A stretch of 64,000 bases of DNA from Bidens hawaiensis (GCA_021521415.1 JAIQDT010000059.1:4404001-4468000), one strand, 5' to 3'. Counted from the first letter of the stretch, positions 1-13,675 are shown. Translations and numbers: made by a program. Notes: generated from the letters alone by a model not told the origin.

Positions 1-1785
1 AAAATAAACCTATTTATTTTGTTACTAATTCCTTCTCGTCCAAGACATCACAAAAACCCACTCAAAGCCCACTCAACTTCATCTTATGGTCACGGGACCC
101 AACCAAAACAAATTTGATTATTTATCTTTTTATTTTTTTCTTTTATTATTAAATAATAATAATAATATAACCCATGAAAAGATAATATTTGTTAGGCTTT
201 CTCATGGGCAAAAATACCCCAATAGCATTGGCATTTGCATATAATAATCGATTATGTTTTTCTAAATAAATCACGTGAGACTAATTTATTTATACTTTTA
301 TGTAAATAGTTTTATAAATTGAAATGGCTATCTAATGAACCTCCTAGGTGGGGTAAAATATTTTATTTATAAAACATTGCAAGTCTTGTTTGTAATTAGA
401 TGTTAAACATCTTGAAGATCCTAAAGTTCCTCTTGCCAGAAGTTCTATTAATAAACTAATAATAATGAATTTTAGTAAAACTCTAAATTGAAATATATCA
501 AATTGTCATGTCTACTTAAGGACAACTTACAATTGTTTTGCTTACTTATCGGCTATTAAGGTACAGATTTTGTTTCTCTTTACTCGTAGTGTAAATTCTA
601 TTTCATTTTATACTAGGTGTTCGTCACTTTGTAGTGTGGCCCCTTTCGTTACCATTTAGTTACAGTTTGTGTTCGGTTTATTTATTTGTTTATTTGTTAT
701 GTTATATATTTATTTCTGTAACATGCAATAGATTATATATTTTGTACTCGTTATTGCATGTCCCGTTAGTAGTATTTTTGTTGCATATTTATATGAAATT
801 AACTTTTGTACTCTGTCACCCAAGCATGTCTGAAATGTCGTATAAGAGTCAAAGGCATGCACTTATCATGACAGTGCGTAATAAAATTTCACGGCGTCTC
901 TAGCTTGTGCTTGTGTAGCACTTTGGCTCCTAGAGGCGTATAGATCGATCTTAGCTCTGAGTTTGTGTTTATTATGTGGAGATGGAATAATGGGTGCACG
1001 CAACGCTAACCGTCTCATAGGTGCATGGACTAGCTAGCTGTGTACCAGTCTGTTCTGTTTAGGCTCATGGGTGTTTCCTTCTCACGTGACTTTTGAGTTC
1101 TTGATATGTGTAGTTGCGTGATTTGATGTGTGTATATGTTCTGATATGTTTCTGTATGTGTTTGATTTTGTTCCGCGCCAAGTATCGGATTATGCGTTAG
1201 TTTATGTTTAGTATTTTTGTCAGTAAAAAGTTGGTTGCGAATTTGAATCAGAGTTCTTAGACTTACTTTTCCTTCGTTCGTCCTTACATATACTATTATT
1301 CTTTCCGTTACAAGGAAATTTTTGACTCAACCGTATTTTCTTTGTTGTGTTTTTCTTAATTGTTCATAGATAATCCAGGACTCGGGGGAATTAGTGATGA
1401 GAGAGACTAATGAAGTTCAAGATCTTAAAAGTTAATTCATTTTGGTTTAATAATATGACTTAGGTTGTTTTTGATTTTTTTTTGTTGTATTTAGATTGTG
1501 GCTTTGATTTGATATCTATAATATTGACACGCCAGCCTGTTTCGGGTTGGGTTGTTACATTATATCATATACGAATTTAATAACGAAAAAACCAAAAATT
1601 GTTAGGGTTTTCAATATATAAAAATCAAAAATTTACATATTGATTTCTACATATATTTGGTTTTCAATATATAAGACGGAATTAATAATAAAATCGATAT
1701 TTACTTAGGGTTTATCAGATTTTAGTTCATGTCTTCCGTTTAAGATCCAGATTTAGGAAAACATGAAAAATTAATTAATCAACAT
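1..1785. other. Intergenic DNA, no supported gene
   Basis: AT-rich sequence with no open frame that looks like a gene. The stretch near 1525-1557 (a CCTGTTTCGGGTTGGG motif followed by TTGTTACA) resembles the terminal part of a Gypsy-type LTR. No second LTR, primer-binding site or coding region could be tied to it, so this is only a hint. Nothing else is recognised. Confidence 0.4.
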
Positions 1786-2197
1786 CGCCCTGATACCACA
1801 TGTTGATCAGTTCTTCACAATGGTTATGGAAAACATGAATATTATTATAAAACTATAACTGAAACAAACTTGTTATAGCAGAGAGAGTAGCCACGGCTAA
1901 TGAGAATGATCCAGACAACATGATTGTCAGCTTGGTCGAGGTCTTCTTTAGGATGTATATTAGTGATGGAGATTAGGGTTCTTGACGAAAATCGAAAATA
2001 TGGAGAGAAAGAGATGAATACGAATTTTAATGTATGTATTAAGCTATGTTATGATGTTAATTAAGCTCCTCCATATATTTATATACACCTAAGGGGAAAC
2101 CATTGATTAGCAAGAAAGGGTAATATGGTACATCAACAATTACCTAGCTAATATAATAATCTATAATACATATAAACGAAACCCCTAAAATCCTACA
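1786..2197 (-). mobile_element. Remnant of a Copia-type LTR with primer-binding site, reverse orientation
   Basis: On the minus strand a block starting TGTAGGATTTTAGG and ending CTGATCAACA (plus-strand 1801-2197, TG...CA ends) is followed two bases later by TGGTATCAGGGCG (1786-1798). This is one mismatch from the usual TGGTATCAGAGC primer-binding site of plant Copia elements. That is the layout of a 5' LTR plus primer-binding site. No coding region or partner LTR is visible to the left, so only the 5' end seems to survive. A TRIM-like origin is possible. Confidence 0.5.
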
Positions 2198-2227
2198 TGT
2201 CGCGATGTGGTCGCTCCCCCTTTTCAT

Positions 2228-3470
2228 AGAAGCCACCGGATTGCTTGATTTTTAAATGAAGGCCTTTCATTGATTTAACCCAAATTCATGGGTATGAGTC
2301 TTACCAAAACCAGATAGCTCTTAAACGGGTTATAACATCTCATTAAATTAAAAATTAATCTTACCAATTATTTGATATGAAAATCCTATAAAATAGAGAT
2401 ATACTAAATAATATCTGATTTAAAAAGAAAAATATATTATTTATAATTAATAAACAATTTTATAGTAAAAAAACATAAGCGGATCATGGGTCACCAAATC
2501 CAAATAGCTATTAAACAGGTTATAACATATCACTTATTTATGAAACCCTTTCATCATCAAACCCTAAGTATAATATTAACTTTCTTACAATAAAGAAAAC
2601 TAAAATCCAAAAAATAAATATTAAAAAAGGAAAAATGTAAAACAACCATTCTCTCAAGCCATCAGATTGCTTTATTTTTAAATGAAGGCTTCTCACGCAT
2701 TTGACTCGAATTCACGGGTAAAAGTTTCACAAAACCCAGATAGCTCTTAAACGGGTTATAACATCTCATTATATTAAAAATTAATCTTATCAAATATTTG
2801 ATATGAAAATCCTATAAAATAGGGATATACTAAAATTTAATATCCAATTTAAAAAGAAAAAGATATTATTTATAATTAATAAACAATTTTTTAGTAAAAA
2901 ACATAAGCGGGTCATGGGTCACCAAATTCAGATAGCTTTTAAACGGGTTATAACATATCATTTATTTATGAAACAATTTCATCATCACACCCTAAGTATA
3001 TTATTAACTTTCTTACAATAAAGAAAATTAAAATCCAAAAAATAAATATTAAAAAACGAAAAATGTAAAACAACCATTCTCTCAAGCCATCAGATTGCTT
3101 TATTTGTAAATGAAGGCTTCTCACTCATTTGACCCGAATACACGGGGAAATGTCTCACCAAACTTAGATAGCTCTTAAACGGGTTATAACATCTTATTAC
3201 ATTAAAAATTAATCTCATCAAATATTTGATATGAAAATCCTATAAAATATGGATATACTAAAAATTAATATCCTATTTCATTTAAAAAAATATATTGTTT
3301 ATAATTAAGAAACAATTTTATAATAAAGAAAATAAACGGGTAATGTGTATCACCAAACCCAGATAGCTTTTTAACCGGATTATAACATATCATTTATTTG
3401 TGAAACCATTTTATCATCAAACCTCAAGTATATTAATTACTAACTTTCTTACAATAAATAAAATTAAAAT
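2228..3470. repeat. Direct tandem repeat, unit about 427 bp, about 2.9 copies
   Basis: The block starting AAGCCATCAGATTGCTT recurs near 2230, 2657 and 3085, and the sequence between these points is closely similar throughout. Each unit also holds an internal half-repeat: the phrase CAGATAGCTCTTAAACGGG followed by TTATAACAT occurs twice per unit, about 240 bp apart. The third copy runs into the microsatellite at 3474. No coding potential is seen. Confidence 0.8.
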
Positions 3471-3471
3471 C

Positions 3472-3473
<2 letters not shown>

Positions 3474-3530
<57 letters not shown>

Positions 3531-3548
3531 ATATATATATGTATGTAT
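3474..3548. repeat. (CA)n(TA)n microsatellite at the left edge of the MULE
   Basis: A run of CA dinucleotides passes into TA dinucleotides interspersed with GTATGTAT. It lies exactly where the third copy of the 427-bp repeat ends and the left terminal inverted repeat of the Mutator-like element begins, so it is the probable insertion target. The short open frame across it is an artefact of the repeat. Confidence 0.85.
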
Positions 3549-4503
3549 TGGGTCATTTCAGAAGTTTTTTTACAACGAGAAGTGCGAGAAGTGACCACAA
3601 CCAATCATATTTTTTCTTATTAAATTAATTTTTAATTAAATACAAGGTTACATTGGTAATATCCTTGTTTATAATTTTTGTTAACTACTAACTTTGTGTC
3701 TACTATTTCAGTTATCAAATAATCCGATCAACAACAGTATTTTTGTCAACAACAATCCCACGTTCTTCATAATCCCATATTCCGAGCAGCAACTAAATCA
3801 ATCCGAATTTTATATCTATTTCAGATTCATTGTTAACCAAATTCTATAACTATGTCAGATTATGCGGCAACGACGATGTCAATTTCCAATATGAGATTCA
3901 CCCAGCGGCTGTTATGCCTAATTTCTGCCCTAAATCATTCTCGGTTGCAGTCTATTTGCGAAGTTGCTTATTACAACATGAAGATACGTCTATTCAATAC
4001 CAGAAACTCCAGGTTTCCTTTAATTTTCTTATATCAATTTCAATTTTAAGCGTAATTTTGGGTTCTCAAAATCAGCCAGTAGTATCATTGTATTTATTAA
4101 GTTTCAGTAAAACCAATGGTATATTATTCCAGTCCGTAATGTTGATACTCTGGCATGATTATCATTTAATATACATTGAATGGGATTTTTATTTAATTTT
4201 AGTGTTACTTATTTCCATTGTTTTTATGTAAAAAAAATTGTGTAATATTTTTTCTTTTTGTATATCAAATATCAAATTCATTCAATAAGAATTAGAAGAT
4301 GCTTAACTGAATATAGCATACCATCAATGACCGAGCATGATTATAAGCTCTTGATTTTCCTTAACTTATAATTTTCACCTCTTCATTCTCCACATTATCT
4401 CCCTCAAAACAGGTAATTAATATATTGGTAAAATTATTATTCCGGTTACTTGGATGTTCAATTGATCTTGGCTGTTATCAACTTTGATGTCTATATAGGT
4501 GCA

Positions 4504-7500
4504 ATGGAAAAGGAATCAACTACACATGCTGCTCAGTCAGCATACCGACTAATGACAATGACAGTAAGTTACACTTACTGATGAAATTGCCCATTTTCTT
4601 GTGTATTAAACTTGTATTATAATTTGTAACATTAATATTTGTTTCGTGTCTATATATTGTTGTTTTGTTCATCCATGAAGAGAGTTGTAGTTGTATATAC
4701 TTATGCTCATATCTTCCTATGTATGGATCCATCTATGTAGGTATGTATGTAAGTGTGTATCTGTGTACCTCTGTTCGGCTGTGTGTGTGTATTTACGTTT
4801 CTGTCTGTGTATCTTTGTTTGTAGGTATGCATGTTTGTAGGCTACAGTTTGTTATTTTCGCTTTGTTTTGCTTGTGCCATTTCTTTGTAAACATGATGTT
4901 AAGGATTAGTCAAAATTTGATAGAGTTTCCAAATAAACAAATACTTTATTACCTAAAGTCATTCTGAGTTATATCTGTGTAAATCTGTTAGTTTGTTTTT
5001 ATTCATCAATGTACGTTTCGTGGTTGTGTACCTTTGTTTGTATGTATGCGTTTGCATAGTCTATCTTTTGTTAATTTGTATTTGTTTTGATTGTGTCATT
5101 TCTTTATAAACCTGATATTAGTCATAATTGTATACGCTTTTCAATTACCAGCTATTTGTTTACATGGCGTAATTTTGTTCTTTTCAAGCTACCTGATTCG
5201 TATGTGTTTGCTTATGTATGTTTGTGTCTGTGTAGCTTTGTTTTTATGCATGTATTTAAGTAGGCTCGTATTTGTTATTTGATGTTTGTTTTTTTTGCTG
5301 CATTTATTTATAACATCTTATTAGTCATAATTATTTACACTTTTTAAATACCAGCTTTTTGATTAATTTACGTTATCTTGGCTGTACACTTATCTAGTTT
5401 TCAATCTCCATAAACAGTAAGTAGGCACGTTATCGAGTTCCAAACTGTTTTGCTAGAAATTAGCGAAGTTCCTGAGATGCAAACTGTTGTTCCTGAAACC
5501 AACGAAACGTTTGTCGGACTGTCGACCGTTCCAAAGGTTATCAACCATGAACGTAAGACTAACCAACTTTAATTTAGTTTCATCAACTTTCATTTAATGT
5601 ATTTTACTATTATGATTATGATTATTATTGTTATTATTATTATTATTAGTATTATTGTTATCCAATTATTAGTTTTATGTTTGATTTTTGAATTTGTATT
5701 ATATGCAGAAATGGAGCAACCTACGTATTTATTCTCACCTGATGGGACAAAACTATTCATTCCAAATGTTCCATGAGAAGAAAAGCCTTCAATTGGGCAA
5801 CAATTTAAAACATGGGAGGACGCTGTTGTTATGTGCAAGGCATATGCAGCCAAAGCTGGTTTCGATATAAGGAAGTCAACCAAAACATGGACAAAAGGTG
5901 CCATTTCTCACAGATATATGGTATGCAGCAAGGCTGGTAGCCCATGTTTCAAAGATTTAGATACCATGGACACATCAGCGTCATCTACAAAGCGATGCTA
6001 CACCAATATAAAGGTACAGGTTGCAATGCATGCACCAAACTTAAAGTTATAGCAAGCTCTGCGGGATCCGAGGTTTATCATTTTATAGAGTCTCACAATC
6101 ATGGTCTTGTTAGTGACTATAATATGGATTTCACACGAGGAAGAAGACAGCTACAGTTCTCAGACAAGGAATTTATCCAACGTCTTCAAACTACGGGTTT
6201 CAGTCCAACCGTTGCTCACCGTGTCCAATCATCTTTGAAGGGTGGCCAGCACATGGTCACGGGATCTAGGAATGATTTTAAGAACCATGCTCGCAATGTT
6301 AGGGCTTGTATTGCTGATGCGGATGCACAAATGATTGTATGTAGGTTTAACCACAACGTGATTCATTTGGAGGATTTTTATTTTCAATACAAAGTTGTCG
6401 ATGGTGTGCTAAGGTCTATATTCTGGTGTAACGGCATATCTAAATGCAACTACAGTTTGTTCGGTGAAGTGTTAGCTTTTGATGCTACCTACACAACTAA
6501 CACGTATCGATCCTGTTATTATATATTTATCCACATTCTTTATCACTATTGTATATCCCTTCATTTTTTAATGCAGGCATAAGATGACTTTTGTCCCTTT
6601 CACGGGCGTGGATTGCCACAAGAAATGTGTTACCTTCGGTGCAGGCTTGATATATAATGAGACAATCGATTCTTACCAGTGGTTACTAGATGCGTTCCTC
6701 ACAGCTCATGGAAAGCAGCCCAGGTTGGTCTTGACAGATCAGGATGCAGCTATGAAACAAGCGGTTTCATCTGTTTTGACGGAATCAACACATCGACTGT
6801 GCATGTGGCATGTAACAAATAAAATACCCGTTAAGGTGCGTATATGCCTTTCATTACAATGTCCAGTTTCGTTTTTAAAATCTTATGTTATGTCTTGTTC
6901 ATTTATTTTTTTAAATGCACTTACTAAACGTTAATTAGAAATCAATTGTACTATTGTTTTATTGCATCTTATTGTGTTATTATTTTAAGATTTCATGTAA
7001 CTACGCAGCTCTGATCGACTCTACAAAACACATCAGGCACATTATACTTTCTTTTTTCAGCCCACATATCTGGGGTCTCACTTTAAACATACCAAGCCAC
7101 ATTTTTTAAAACTTACCATGTTATGTGACTACCATATTATATACATCATATTCTTCCTATCACATCAAACTCATTCTTCAATTGTTGTCTTTTTATAATA
7201 TTGTTTATTTAAAGCTGAAGGGCGAGTTGCAGCTTAATGAAACCATCAGATGTCGTGTAAACAAGCTAGTTTGGAACGTATTCATCAAGCCAGAGACCTT
7301 TGAATCCAGATGGCACGATTTGATTAATGAGTTCAACTTAAGCGAAAACAAATGGTAAAAGGACATGTTTGTTATTCGAGAAAGTTGGGTACCGACTTAC
7401 TTTAGAGAGTTGCCAATGTGTTGTTTGATGAAGACGACTTCTAGGTGTGAGAGTTCCAACTCACAATTCAAAGTGTATTCTAGCCCAGGTAACAATCTAG

Positions 7501-8658
7501 TACAATTCATGAACTGCTTTGAAATGCCATTGAATTCTCAAAGGCACGTGCAACGCGATTTGCAAAATGATACTACAACAAAGGCACCACCATTACAGAC
7601 CCGTTTGCCAATCGAGCGCCACGCGTCGTATGTCTACACTATAACAATTTTCAAAGAGGTTCAGAAAGAGATTATAAAGGGATTATATAACTGTGCACGT
7701 TCTCGTATTGAGTCAGAAGACGGAATAAATACTCATTTCATCAATCACAAAGACAAATGGAATGGTTTTGTTGGTGAAATTAAGGTTCGTATTCTCACCA
7801 CATTACACCATAAACTATGCTTCTGCTGTTTATACTTTAATGTCATTCACTCGCCCTTTTCCAATGTGTGTTGCATGTCACTCACAATCTCACTGACAAC
7901 ACATTTTCATGCTCCTGTAAGTCATTCACTCGCATTGGCTACCTTTGTAGACACATCTTCGCTGTCTTCCAGATCGAGCTAATTGATGAAATCCCTGATA
8001 AATACATCCCATCCCGGTGGAGGAGTGATGTGCTGCCATCGTCAATTTTCAATATTGAATCCAGATAGGTGTTCCACTCGACGAAAGAACTAAACTAAGG
8101 CAACAGTTTTTGTCTCTAACCAACCACTGTGCGGACCGTGCACGAGGTAACCTAGAACTTCTTCGTTCGTTGGTCGACCAAATGCAACAGATGAAGGATA
8201 AGATTTGGGAGAGAATTCCTACAGAGCCATTGTATAACAGCAACTCTGTCATCATCCAAGATTTAATTGGATACCAAATACCCGAAAAAATCACAATAAC
8301 TCCACCAACGGGCATTCGAAATAAGGGTTCCGGATCACGCAAGCGCAAGACGGGTCCAGGTGAGGCAACCAAAAAGAAAAGCAAGAAACCTAAAAGGTTT
8401 GGTAAAAAATGCAACAAACGCGTTCATGGTCAAGACTCACGTAACCATGAAAAAGTTATGCAAGAAAAGGAACGTCAGCGAAAAGAAAGGGAGCAACGGC
8501 GAAAAGAAAGGGACCAATTGAGGAAAGGTAAAGCTGCAGTGATGGACAATCAAGCTTAGAAATATGTTGAAGCCGACTATACCGATTACACCACGGAAAG
8601 TGACTCATCCGAAGACTCTGATGGCAGCCACGCTACCGACTCAAGTTTCGAAGAATAA
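4504..8658 (+). pseudogene. FAR1/MULE-type transposase gene, decayed
   Basis: This encodes a transposase of the MULE family, related to plant FAR1-RELATED SEQUENCE proteins. A likely first exon (4504-4563) ends in a GTAAGT donor. A FAR1-like DNA-binding domain lies at 5800-6050 (WEDAVVMCKAYAAKAGF). The MULE DDE domain follows: first Asp in LAFDATY near 6480, second in LTDQDAA near 6740, the CMWHV motif near 6800 and Glu in ESRWHDL near 7305. A SWIM zinc finger (CSC...CRH) lies at 7910-7955, then a lysine-rich nuclear-type region (8330-8550) and an acidic tail ending at 8658. Introns of about 6500-6573, 6835-7211 and 7785-7867 keep usable splice sites. Defects are a TGA near 5775, a 1-bp frameshift near 6018, a TAA near 7357, a frame change near 8064 and a TAG at 8557. 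The exon at about 5420-5552 is less certain. Confidence 0.8.
4720..5375 (+). repeat. Degenerate tandem repeat in the first intron of the transposase gene
   Basis: Three diverged copies of a T/G-rich block of roughly 200 bp follow each other. Each has a TGTATGTATG-rich start, then a TTTGTTTTGATTGTGTCATT-like core, then an ATTAGTCATAATT...ACCAGCT-like end. They lie between the first exon and the exon ending at 5552. The short open frames here are by-products of the repeat and do not look like proteins. Confidence 0.6.
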
Positions 8659-10473
8659 AACTTATTTGGATATTTGCAATTTGTTTTCTCTTTTGGATTT
8701 GAAGGAACATCACATGACTTTTTGTCCTCTTATTTTTCCCATTAACTGCTTTTTTTTCACTATCTTGTCTTAGTTTTTTTAAATAATAGTAGCATAAAAC
8801 TTCTTTATTTACAAACATGTAACCATATGCAAGTTCTACTTATGTATTACATCTACATTATGTGTCTCTCACTCTCAACTGATTCGCGCACACTTAAATC
8901 TCTCATAATTAACTACCTTGTCTATACTACCATCTAACTAACACCTCTAGTTTCACCAAACCAACGTGTTCAACAGGTTACATATATCTGTGTAACATCT
9001 GTGTCTCACTCACCGTGTCTGTTTGCTCACACTCGTATATCTTCAACTCCACAAATTACACATTCCATTTTGCAAACTGCTTACTTAAAAACTTACAATT
9101 GCACCTACCGGGTATCTATAATTCCAGAAATGTACATGCCATTTCTCTATTTTTTCATATATGTGAAGCCACACATTTGGTATGCGCCTACCTACTTGGT
9201 CGCATATGAGATTCAATGGTCGTGTATTCGATGTGCGCTTACGTAAGCATACAACATCTCCTGTGTCTGCTTCAATTGTCATTATTATGTCGATATGACT
9301 GATTATCGCAGGCATTCAGTTCAGGTATCAAAACACGTCTCCACCCACATGTTCACATTTACATCTAATTGCTTATGTACTTATCCACGCATAGGCCTTA
9401 ACTCATTACTTGTTATCTCACATCCTGGTGTATGCACACATATAGGAAGACACGTACGATCCATCTTGGGGGATGCTGGTTCGTTTAATATTTCTAGCTG
9501 ACTTATCAAACCACCCCGGTGTCCACCTACCAAACTTGTCATGTCTGTACGCGTAACTAGCTTTGTCCAACATGGTGTATGAATCTACTAACGTATTTGC
9601 GTAGCTGTTTGTTTCATTATAGATGCTTGTTTTATCTACTATTATCTATACATGTTTTACATGCCACTAGCTTGTATCATCGCCCGTATCATGAGCCTTT
9701 TAGTTTCGCATCTGCGTTCACGACGTAACTTCTGGGGTGTAACCGCAATCCAAGGCGCAAAAAACTTGTCCTCCACTCATATGTAACTACGCGTTCATAC
9801 GTCCCTATGAACATTGCCACGTATGTCGGGGTTTTTCCTACATATGTCTTGAATGTTCATGTGACAGTATGTTAAGCTACGACACGCGCCCACACCAACT
9901 TCTAACCAAAAACACATCCAGGTGAATGTAGTCACGACACAACTGTTTCTGGATGTCACTATTTCCTCCTAAGTATCAACTTATGCGTCACATATTAGTT
10001 GAACTGCATTTAACGCCGTCTTATTCTATGTAACACCACTTTATAGTTGAACTATATTAAACGCCTCCAGGACATGGTATATCACATATTATCAAAGTAT
10101 ATGCGACAGTTCATTAGATCACCATGTTGTGTTTCATAAATTCCAACTTCATAAATTCCAACACATATATGTTTCATAAATTCCAACTTCATAATCAACC
10201 TTAAATCCCATAACATTAACCAATGACAACATCGTGTCATCAAAATCCAGCCTTCGAACACGGCTTAAACATCATAAACACCTACATCATCCTATATAAA
10301 CTTATTATCCAGCCAAAATAAAGCAGACTTAACAGCCGCTTCCAAAACGTAGTTTAACCATAAATGCATAAAACAAAATACCATAAAACAAAACACCATA
10401 AACCAAAAGACCTTCAACCGTTGATACTTTCCTTCAAGTCAACAATCATCATTCTTCCACCACCGATTCCTCG
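8659..10473. other. Non-coding spacer between the two convergent MULE genes
   Basis: This is AT-rich DNA with many short CACCTA/TGTCTCAC-like phrases and no frame resembling a protein. It lies between the 3' end of the transposase gene and the 3' end of the ULP1-like gene, so it presumably holds both terminators. A short duplication around 10140-10185 (CATAAATTCCAACTTCATAA twice) is visible. I see no third gene. Confidence 0.6.
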
Positions 10474-13400
10474 ATATTACTTTTTAAGCTTGTTTATGCT
10501 GGAAAACAGAATCTTGGCTGTGAACTTTATCCTTAGGCTGAGTAACACCTTTTTATTCTTCACCGACACATCCCCTAGGCCACAACAGCAGCTCGCCCCT
10601 CCCTTGAAAGTCTCCATATGCCTCATGCTTAACAACCCGGATTCTTCTTTATCGTTTCGTGTACACTTTAACTTCAGCCACTTTGGTTCCACCCCATCCA
10701 TTGGAATTGCTTTAGGATGATCAACAATTATCATATAACTCACAAGAAACTCCTTCTACATGTAATAAAACACACAACTTACTTTACAATCATAAACTTC
10801 ATCATCAACAATTAAAAAACCAAAAACATACTAACTTTGAATTGAAATGATACTAACCAGTGCACTAACTGTACTCTTGCACCTACTAACATACTCCTAG
10901 TCATGCTTCATCGCTGTTCTCGACCGGCGCTTGTTTGACGACTTATCAAGACCGTCTATGACAACAATTTCTAGATTCTTCACATCAAAACACAGCAAAT
11001 AGTGGTGATCCCGCGACACAACTGGTACAACAATCATATCATATGGTCTTATATGTAGTTTTGTCGAATCGTTCTTAACCGCGCGCCTAACACCATCTTT
11101 TATCATGTCAACACCCGCCAAGAAATTCACATCTTCAAATCCAATGCCAATTTCATCCTGAAAGTTTAAATACCAGATACTAAATAAAACTAGTAAACTA
11201 CTTAGTCGATGCAAACTTTATAATAGTCCATCGATCATCACTTACTAGACCATAACATACTAGTTTATACAACTACTTTACGTACCATCCAACAACCACA
11301 AATTCCTAATCCACTAAACCCAATACATACACATATTTTTTCTGCCATAACTTGTGTCTTTTTATATCACCAGACCATCTAAAATGGCGCTGTAACAGAT
11401 ACATAAGACTAGACCATCTAATAATGGCGATGTAACAGACCATCTAACACCCATGACACACATAATCAAGACAAATGAACAGCAGACATGCGGACATCAT
11501 ACATGGTACATACGAGTAGACTGACTTACAAGATCGATAGGTCCAAGAAATAAATGATACGGTGATGAATCGCTCCTATTTGCCTCCCCATCATTCAACA
11601 CCATTGCGAAACATGAGATTACATTGCTACTAATCAGCATGTTTGGCTGAAGCGTCTCAAACGCACCTCGTATCCCTATCACCCCGTCATCAGTCAGAAA
11701 CACTTTTTCCCTGCAAAAAAAAACACGACTTTATTAAAACCATAAACGGTTACACATTCACTTAAAATGCATTCCATCAAAAAAACTCACGTTTCTGGAC
11801 CGCCTGTCCTATCTATGTATCTCCACACTAGTGTCTCATATTTATCCTCTTTACTTGCTATGTCCACTGGCCTATACAAATACGGCGATCTAAGCCGGTA
11901 ACTCTGACGTGTTTCTCTTTTATCCCTGGCGATACCTTTACCTTTCATGCCAATCCTTTTTGACAACTTACTCAACGGTATGTGCTCTGTATCACTATCA
12001 ATCACCCGTGTTTCTTCATTTGGTGGTGTCCTAAAATCATCAGGCACCTTCGTTGTATCAGTTTTTTCGGTGGTTGGTGTATTCAAAACGGATCCTTCAT
12101 CTACTTGAGTCATACCCAAACTAAACGAAGGCTTAGGAACATATCCCTTGCTTACCAGCACCACATCCATTTCCCCCCCTTCCCGTAACAATTCCACCAT
12201 CATTTCCAAGCCCGCTTCCATTCCCACCAGCACTGTACTTGTCCGCATTATCGCACAACTCCTTTACAACTTCAGGATCATCCCAAAATTGTGAGCAATC
12301 AACGCCTCCATGACCTGTACTACGAGCTTCTTTAAACTGCCCCACATCATCTTCACATGTTACACTGACATTCTGCTTATCTAATTCATCCGTACTACGC
12401 TTTTCACGATTTCCACCTGTTTTAGCGGTTTTTGCAGCCCGCACATCTAACAAAGTATCACCTTCTCTTGTACCGGCACATATTCCCACATCATTAATCC
12501 ATTCACACTGTGATTGAACAACATCAACGTACTTGTTAAAAAGTTCATCCAGATCACCTTTACGAGGATACTCAGCAAGCGCTACGCTCATAAACGTCTC
12601 GAATTCTTCTTTGCATCTACACATCATGGATAACGCGTCCCCCATTTGTTTCAACTTTTCCAGCATAAACAAAAAAAATGTACTTTCATACACATATCCA
12701 CAGTTACAACCTCATACCCGTAGGTACTAAATAAATAGAGACGTATAATATATTACCTGCAAATCAGTTTCCGGGCGGCACTGACTGGGCTTATCCTTAG
12801 CTTCCTTCACTTGTGTCCCCCATTTGTTTCAACTTTTCCTACATAAACAAAACAAAATGTAGTTTCATACACATATCCACAGTTGGAAATCACCTACACA
12901 TATGCAATAAATAAATAGAGACGTAACCTTTCTTACCCGCAAATCAATTTTCGGTATTGACTGACTGGTCTTATCCTTAGATTTCTTCTTACTACTCCTT
13001 CTGATTGCTGATCCGTCTTTTCCAACTCTTGTACATCTACCAAACCCACCACCTACTATCTCTAGATGTTGCCTCTTCTTCAACTTATCCAACGTCCAGC
13101 CTAATAACCCAAGATTCGATAGTGAGGAAGGTACGTTGTTGATTGTTACCGAGTTAACATAATACCACTACAAACCACACCACAAGTTCATTTACTATTA
13201 GCATAGCTTCAAGCAACATCAACAACATAAACAATGTAAGTTTCTAAAAATGCTACACTAATTGGTTCTCTACACATCCTACTAAACTGTTAAAACGATA
13301 ATCCTTAAATTCGTGTATTAACAGTTTTTCTTCCTACACTTGATTATCATTTATCTACCAACTAATTACACACTACTACACAACCAACACACCAATAAAG

Positions 13401-13675
13401 ACATGATAATTCACTTACACTTAGTATCGTTAGAGGCCCCAAATAGAAATTCTTCCCATCCTCGTTCTTCCATTTATCCGTACACTCTCGAATACTTTGG
13501 TGTACAAGCTCACACCAATCAATGTTCTTGAAATCACACTCCTTACTCAACAGTGGTAAAAACGACTTCAAACATTTACCATTCCCAGCACACTCCACCA
13601 TTGTTGTGATGAATAGCATCACAAAATCAACTTTAAACATCCAGTCCGCTTGATCATACTTCTCGAGTCTACTAT
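10474..13675 (-). pseudogene. ULP1-like cysteine-protease gene of the MULE, 3' portion, decayed
   Basis: Minus-strand exons run from the Gypsy insertion leftward. They are about 13422-13675 (DWMFKVDFVMLFITTMVEC, typical of the region upstream of the protease in MULE ULP1 proteins), 12938-13168, 12249-12660, 11791-12248, 11531-11710, 10897-11157 and 10474-10743. Most boundaries have GT/AG sites, for example GTGAGT at 11785-11790 and GTAAGT at 11524-11529. The ULP1/C48 catalytic core shows the His motif (RDHHYLLCFD) and Asp motif (VIDGLD) near 11015 and 10965. The closing motif SMRHMETF sits near 10630. At the nucleophile position, where the family has D-C-G, this copy reads E-S-G, so the catalytic Cys is replaced by Ser. 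A frame change at a run of C residues (12170-12180) suggests the gene is dead. Confidence 0.75.
12637..12980 (-). repeat. Tandem duplication (about 179 bp) of an exon and flanking intron in the ULP1-like gene
   Basis: Block 12637-12800 and block 12815-12980 match from CCCCATTTGTTTCAACTTTTCC through CATACACATATCCACAGTT and AAATAAATAGAGACGT to CTTATCCTTAG. Each copy carries a short exon end (minus-strand protein KDK-SQ, then DL) followed by a GT donor: GTAAGA in one and GTAATA in the other. One copy (12938 exon end) still fits the gene; the other has an in-frame stop in one phase. The copies differ enough that the duplication is not recent. Confidence 0.7.

Noticed and set aside
3400..3594. 64-residue open frame with His-Thr and Ile-Tyr runs
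   Set aside because: It is only the translation of the (CA)n(TA)n microsatellite.
5590..5904. 104-residue minus-strand frame
   Set aside because: It is antisense to the FAR1 domain exon, and its Ile-rich tail comes from an (ATT)n tract in the intron.
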